From NCBI RefSeq assembly GCF_002902965.1, contig NZ_CP026106.1:2542001-2606000 (forward strand): DNA of 64,000 nucleotides, given 5' to 3'. The stretch is from Paraburkholderia hospita (GTDB taxonomy: Bacteria > Pseudomonadota > Gammaproteobacteria > Burkholderiales > Burkholderiaceae). A program made the position numbers and the translations under genes. Of the stretch, positions 60,524 to 64,000 are shown one piece after another. How positions within the stretch are numbered: position 1 is the stretch's first letter; each line of letters starts with the position of its first letter. The notes beneath the pieces are model-generated. The model was not told where the DNA came from. It did no database searches and worked only from the letters and a program-made list of their open reading frames with translations.

Positions 60524-62199
60524 CGCGTGGCCACCTCTTCGGACACGACCATCTCGGGCCTCACGGGGTACATGCCGCGAATCACGTCGATCAGCGCCTG
60601 AGGGTCTTCGGGCGCCGTGTCGGCGCGCCACGCCACGTGTCCATCGGGCCGCACGAGCACAAGTGCGCGTTCGTATGCCGCGCGCGCCGGCTCATTGTCG
60701 ATATCGACCACGTTGAACGGGACGCCCGCCTGGTGCGCGGCGTCACGCAGCGTGTCGACGGTAAGCGACCGGTCAAAGCGAAGCAGTACGAAGGCCTGAC
60801 CGAACAGATCAAGCGTAGAGCGGCCGGGTTCCAGCCACACGTGCGGGGCGCGATGACCGGGACGCGAAGTCTGCACATAAGTGCTGACGGTGTCCTCCGG
60901 TTCGGGCGTCCCGTCGGGTAACACGATCGACGAACCCTCGTAGCGGAAGCCCAGATGAATGCCGATCGTGTACCACTCGCGCTTCATCATCTTCGTGTAG
61001 GCATCGCCGAAAATACGGCGAGCCTCGTCGCCTGCTTCGCCGGGTTCGAACACAGCGGCACTCAGGTTTTCCCGCGGCGTGAGCATCAACTTCAGGTTGC
61101 TGGTCGCCTCGTTGACGTTTCGGATCGCCACTGGACGGCGCTCGAGTTCGTACGTGTCGAGCAGATGTTCCCCACCCCAACCCTGGACCATCGCCTGCAG
61201 CTTCCAGCCGAGATCCACGGCATCCTGAATGCCCATGTTCATGCCGAAGCCACCCGTCGGCGAGGTGATGTGCGCAGCGTCGCCGGCGATCTTCACGCGT
61301 GCCGTCCCATAGTTGTCGGCGACGAGTTGACGGCGAATCCACGGCATCACCGAGATGATCCTGAACTCGAAATCGTCGCGGCCCACCGCGCGGCGGAATG
61401 CGGCTGCCACGTCGTCTTCGGACAGCGTGCGCATGGTCCCATCGCCGACGATAGAAAAGCGCCACCAGTCACATCCGTTGATCGCGACCACCGTGCTCCA
61501 GGTGCCTTCCGACCCGATAAAGATGTAGCGATAGCCCGGCTTTTTGTCGTGCAGCGCTTCGAGCCCTTTGCACTCGATGATCGCGTTCGTCGTGTAGGTC
61601 AGCGCAGGAGTACCCGTCATGCGGATGCCCAGATTTTCCTTCACGCGGCTCGCGCCGCCGTCGCAGCCCACGACGTACTGGCATTCAATGGTCTCTTCCG
61701 CTCCCGATGCGAGATCGCGCACGGTCACGGTGACGCCGTCATCGCGCTCTTCGTGCGACACGTACTCAGTGCAATAACGAACCTGAACGTTGCCTGTCTT
61801 CCTGGCGAAGCGCGTCAATACGGGATCGAAGAAGTTTTGCGGACAGCGTTCGCGTTTTTGCGGACTTTGCTCCGGCCGCGCTTCGTCGCGCACGCTCGGA
61901 AACGGCTCGCGGCCGAATTCATAGCCGCCCGCAAGCTGCGAAACCCACGCGTAGTCCTGCGGATAGTCGCGGTTATAGCCCGCGTTCTCGACATCGTCGA
62001 CGATTCCCCAACGACGGCAATACTCCATGGTGCGGATGCCGACCATGTCCATCTTCGGCTGGAAGACGGTTCCGTCGCTCCGTTCGATCAGCACACAGGG
62101 AATACCCCGCCAGCCGAGATCGCCCGCAAGGGAAAGACCAATCGGCCCCGCTCCGACAATGACGACCGGGGTGCGCCCGATCGCGTCTATTTGCGCCAT
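60520..62199 (-). CDS. FAD-dependent aromatic hydroxylase (PheA/TfdB, MhpA type)
   Basis: A 559-residue class A flavoprotein monooxygenase that hydroxylates an aromatic ring with NAD(P)H and O2. The dinucleotide motif is GAGPIG (16-21), with VVGCDGG (DG motif, NAD(P)H and FAD) and later IAGDAAHITSPTGGFGMN, the FAD ribityl Gly-Asp motif. Length and C-terminal thioredoxin-like domain match phenol/3-hydroxyphenylpropionate hydroxylases. I start at the ATG preceded by GGAG; an in-frame start six codons earlier exists. It is the first gene of the long operon and is divergent from the MFS gene. Confidence 0.9.
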   Translation of the reverse strand: MAQIDAIGRTPVVIVGAGPIGLSLAGDLGWRGIPCVLIERSDGTVFQPKMDMVGIRTMEYCRRWGIVDDVENAGYNRDYPQDYAWVSQLAGGYEFGREPFPSVRDEARPEQSPQKRERCPQNFFDPVLTRFARKTGNVQVRYCTEYVSHEERDDGVTVTVRDLASGAEETIECQYVVGCDGGASRVKENLGIRMTGTPALTYTTNAIIECKGLEALHDKKPGYRYIFIGSEGTWSTVVAINGCDWWRFSIVGDGTMRTLSEDDVAAAFRRAVGRDDFEFRIISVMPWIRRQLVADNYGTARVKIAGDAAHITSPTGGFGMNMGIQDAVDLGWKLQAMVQGWGGEHLLDTYELERRPVAIRNVNEATSNLKLMLTPRENLSAAVFEPGEAGDEARRIFGDAYTKMMKREWYTIGIHLGFRYEGSSIVLPDGTPEPEDTVSTYVQTSRPGHRAPHVWLEPGRSTLDLFGQAFVLLRFDRSLTVDTLRDAAHQAGVPFNVVDIDNEPARAAYERALVLVRPDGHVAWRADTAPEDPQALIDVIRGMYPVRPEMVVSEEVATR

Positions 62200-62335
62200 A
62201 GCTGAATGCTCCATCATGCTCTACGTGTCGTATGAACTTACGTCGCACCGCTTCGCTTCCCGACAGCGGCACCTCGATGTGAAGCCACTCTAGCAAGCAC
62301 TCCCGGGCCTCGACCAATACTGTTTGTGAAGGAAT

Positions 62336-62354
62336 TCAGAGGATTTCCCTCTGA
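62336..62354. promoter_or_regulatory. Inverted repeat in the hydroxylase/MFS divergent region
   Basis: TCAGAGG, five bases and CCTCTGA form a perfect 7-bp dyad in the 438-bp gap between the start of the long operon and the divergent permease gene. It is a candidate operator of a regulator controlling both directions. No regulator gene adjoins it. The rest of the gap holds no recognised gene. Confidence 0.5.
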
Positions 62355-62637
62355 CATGCAGACAAGGTTCTTCCTCTCACTGGATCGGAAAAACGTATTG
62401 GTGGCGAGCCAATGTGCATGGCTATCCTGTGAAACAGTCGTCCGGTCGACACAGTCCGGCGCCCGATAAAAGACAAGATCAGGAGACACAGTCCCATGCC
62501 AGCCAGCCGTTTCGATTAGTCGCATCGCGCGACATGTTTCAGCAGCTCGGCCTGCCGGCAAGTCCGGACGCGTGGCCGTCGATTCGCCGGTGCGCCGTGG
62601 ACACTTCCCGACGGCGCCTCTTCTCCAAAGGCTCGCC

Positions 62638-64000
62638 ATGACGACGCATGAACGCCCCTGGTATCGCTGGTATGTACTGTTCATCCTGACGCTGATCTAT
62701 GCATTCGGCTACATTGATCGCCAGATCGTGACTATCCTCGCGCCCTATCTGAAGAGGGACATGGGTATATCCGACGCGCAGCTCGGGTTACTGTATGGCA
62801 CGTCTTTCGCGCTCTTCTACTGCGTGTTCGGTATTCCCCTCGCCCGTCTCGCTGACGGCTGGAGCCGCGTGCGCACACTCGCGCTCGGTCTTTCATTCTG
62901 GTCGCTGATGACCGCCCTCTCCGGCCTGTCGCGTAACTTCGTGCAACTCGGCACCGCACGCATCGGTGTCGGCATCGGCGAAGCGAGTGCTACGCCTGCC
63001 GCCGTTTCGCTGCTCGGCGACTACTTCGAACGCGCACGGCGCGGTACGGTGCTCGCACTCTATTCGGTGGGCGTGTATGTCGGTGCCGGCGCATCGCTCG
63101 CGATAGGTGGCTCGATCGTATCGGCCTGGGAACACACCTATGCGCACGGCACCGCGCCGCTCGGTCTCACGGGATGGCAGGCGTCGTTCATTGGCGTCGG
63201 CGTACCGGGCATGCTGTTCGCGCTGATCGTGCTGCTGACGATTCGCGAGCCGGTGCGTGGCCGGCTCGACGCCGTGCCAGCCAGGAAAGACCCGCGTCCG
63301 TTCGCTCATGCACTGCGCGATCTCGGCTCGATGGTCCCGCCGTGGAGCTGGCTGCGTCTGCAGGCCCTCGGCGCGCCGCGCCGGGAATATCTGCGTAACT
63401 TCGTCTACCTGCTGTGTTCCGTTGCGTTGGTGGTCGTGGCGACATGGGGCACCAATCAGCTGCTCTCCGCGGGTCACAAGGCCGTGATCGCAACGGTCGG
63501 CGGCTTCGATGTCACCAGCAACCTCGTACAGTGGATTGCGATTGCCGTCGCGTTATACGTCTGCTCTAACTGGTACCAAGCCACGCGGCTCGGCGACGCC
63601 TACGCGCATCGTCTCATCACGGGATCACGGACCTTTGCGGCCGTCACTGTCGCCGGTGCATTTCTCGCGTTTGCGATGAATGCCGTCAACGCCTTCGTAT
63701 TCGTCTACGCAAGCCGCAATCTCGGGCTTACCGCGCAAGCGGGCCTGCATCTGGGCATGATCGCGATCATCGCGGGCGGCGCGGGAATCACTGCAAGTGG
63801 TTATCTGTGCGACTGGGCCAAGCGCAAGCACCCCTTTGGCCGTCTATATTTCGTCTGCGTGACCGCGTCGGCCTTCAGCGCGGCGAGCGTGCTGCAATAC
63901 CTCACGCATAGCGTCACGCTGTTCTATTGCGCATATGCCGTCGCGACGTTCTTTGTGCCGATGTGGTTTGGTCCGCTTCAGGCGACCACACAAGACCTCG
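62638..64000 (+). CDS. MFS transporter, 3' end outside window
   Basis: The frame begins with ATG at 62638 and stays open to the window edge, giving at least 454 residues. The opening WYVLFILTLIYAFGYIDRQI and then IVTILAPYLKRDMGISDAQLGLLYG, with the loop LARLADGWSRVRTLA, identify a major-facilitator permease of the spinster-like/aromatic-acid type. About eleven hydrophobic helices are visible in the window. Divergent from the hydroxylase-led operon, it is likely the uptake permease of the pathway. No strong ribosome site is visible (TCCAAAGGCTCGCC). Confidence 0.88.
   Translation, partial: MTTHERPWYRWYVLFILTLIYAFGYIDRQIVTILAPYLKRDMGISDAQLGLLYGTSFALFYCVFGIPLARLADGWSRVRTLALGLSFWSLMTALSGLSRNFVQLGTARIGVGIGEASATPAAVSLLGDYFERARRGTVLALYSVGVYVGAGASLAIGGSIVSAWEHTYAHGTAPLGLTGWQASFIGVGVPGMLFALIVLLTIREPVRGRLDAVPARKDPRPFAHALRDLGSMVPPWSWLRLQALGAPRREYLRNFVYLLCSVALVVVATWGTNQLLSAGHKAVIATVGGFDVTSNLVQWIAIAVALYVCSNWYQATRLGDAYAHRLITGSRTFAAVTVAGAFLAFAMNAVNAFVFVYASRNLGLTAQAGLHLGMIAIIAGGAGITASGYLCDWAKRKHPFGRLYFVCVTASAFSAASVLQYLTHSVTLFYCAYAVATFFVPMWFGPLQATTQDL

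Noticed and set aside
1..64000. CRISPR arrays, tRNA and rRNA genes
   Set aside because: No regularly spaced repeats and no tRNA-like or rRNA-like conserved blocks were noticed on either strand by eye.

Overview
The window looks like an accessory stretch of a Burkholderiaceae genome, closest in flavour to Paraburkholderia/Caballeronia. The grounds are high GC with strongly GC-biased third codon positions in the catabolic genes, BenE-type benzoate uptake, a phasin, a Burkholderia-type porin, paired cold-shock genes and many aromatic or fatty-acid catabolic families. This is judged by eye; no database search was run. No rRNA, tRNA or CRISPR array was seen.

1-8 kb: the tail of a catechol ortho-cleavage locus (muconolactone isomerase, then a BenE benzoate transporter), followed by a mosaic of intact and decaying genes. 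These include a scrap of a nitrilase gene, a xylulokinase scrap beside an intact ribitol-dehydrogenase-like gene, a LysR regulator divergent from an intact nitrilase, a decayed glutamine amidotransferase and an HSDL2-like SDR.

8-27 kb: a patchwork of small or unrecognised genes, relics and structured intergenic DNA. It holds two cold-shock genes encoding identical proteins, a ~340 bp imperfect direct repeat in two intergenic copies, a MarR/ABM-monooxygenase pair separated by a 26-bp perfect inverted repeat, D-amino acid dehydrogenase beside a decayed GntR regulator, a phasin, lipoproteins (one of only 55 aa), an outer-membrane barrel protein, a transposase relic and an oxygenase reductase lacking its ferredoxin domain.

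27-33 kb: a hexonate-type sugar-acid module on the minus strand (FadR-type GntR regulator with a 14-bp palindrome at its start, gluconate 5-dehydrogenase-like SDR, ACS-family MFS transporter, ManD/RspA-type dehydratase). It ends in a deletion-fusion of a CoA-ligase scrap to the effector half of an IclR regulator.

33-44 kb: a minus-strand cassette of porin, P450, SDR, second P450 and a dimeric alpha/beta-barrel-like protein. Next come a MaoC-like gene missing its catalytic motif, a type III CoA-transferase, a ketopantoate-reductase-like enzyme, an AraC regulator, a divergent SDR and a LysR regulator.

44.8-62.2 kb: sixteen minus-strand genes with short gaps or overlaps, apparently one long catabolic unit. 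They encode an FAD aromatic hydroxylase, FAH-family hydrolase, gentisate-dioxygenase-like cupin, acyl-CoA dehydrogenase, aldehyde dehydrogenase, enoyl-CoA hydratase, two CoA-transferases, two ferredoxin reductases, one [2Fe-2S] and one [3Fe-4S] ferredoxin, TesB thioesterase, acyl-CoA ligase, SDR and a third P450. An MFS permease starts divergently at 62638 and runs off the window. My inference is that a porin and permease admit an alkyl-substituted aromatic or terpenoid-like compound. P450s hydroxylate it, SDR and ALDH oxidise the product to an acid, and CoA enzymes shorten the side chain. The aromatic core is then hydroxylated, opened by the cupin dioxygenase and hydrolysed by the FAH protein. 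The substrate cannot be read from the sequence.
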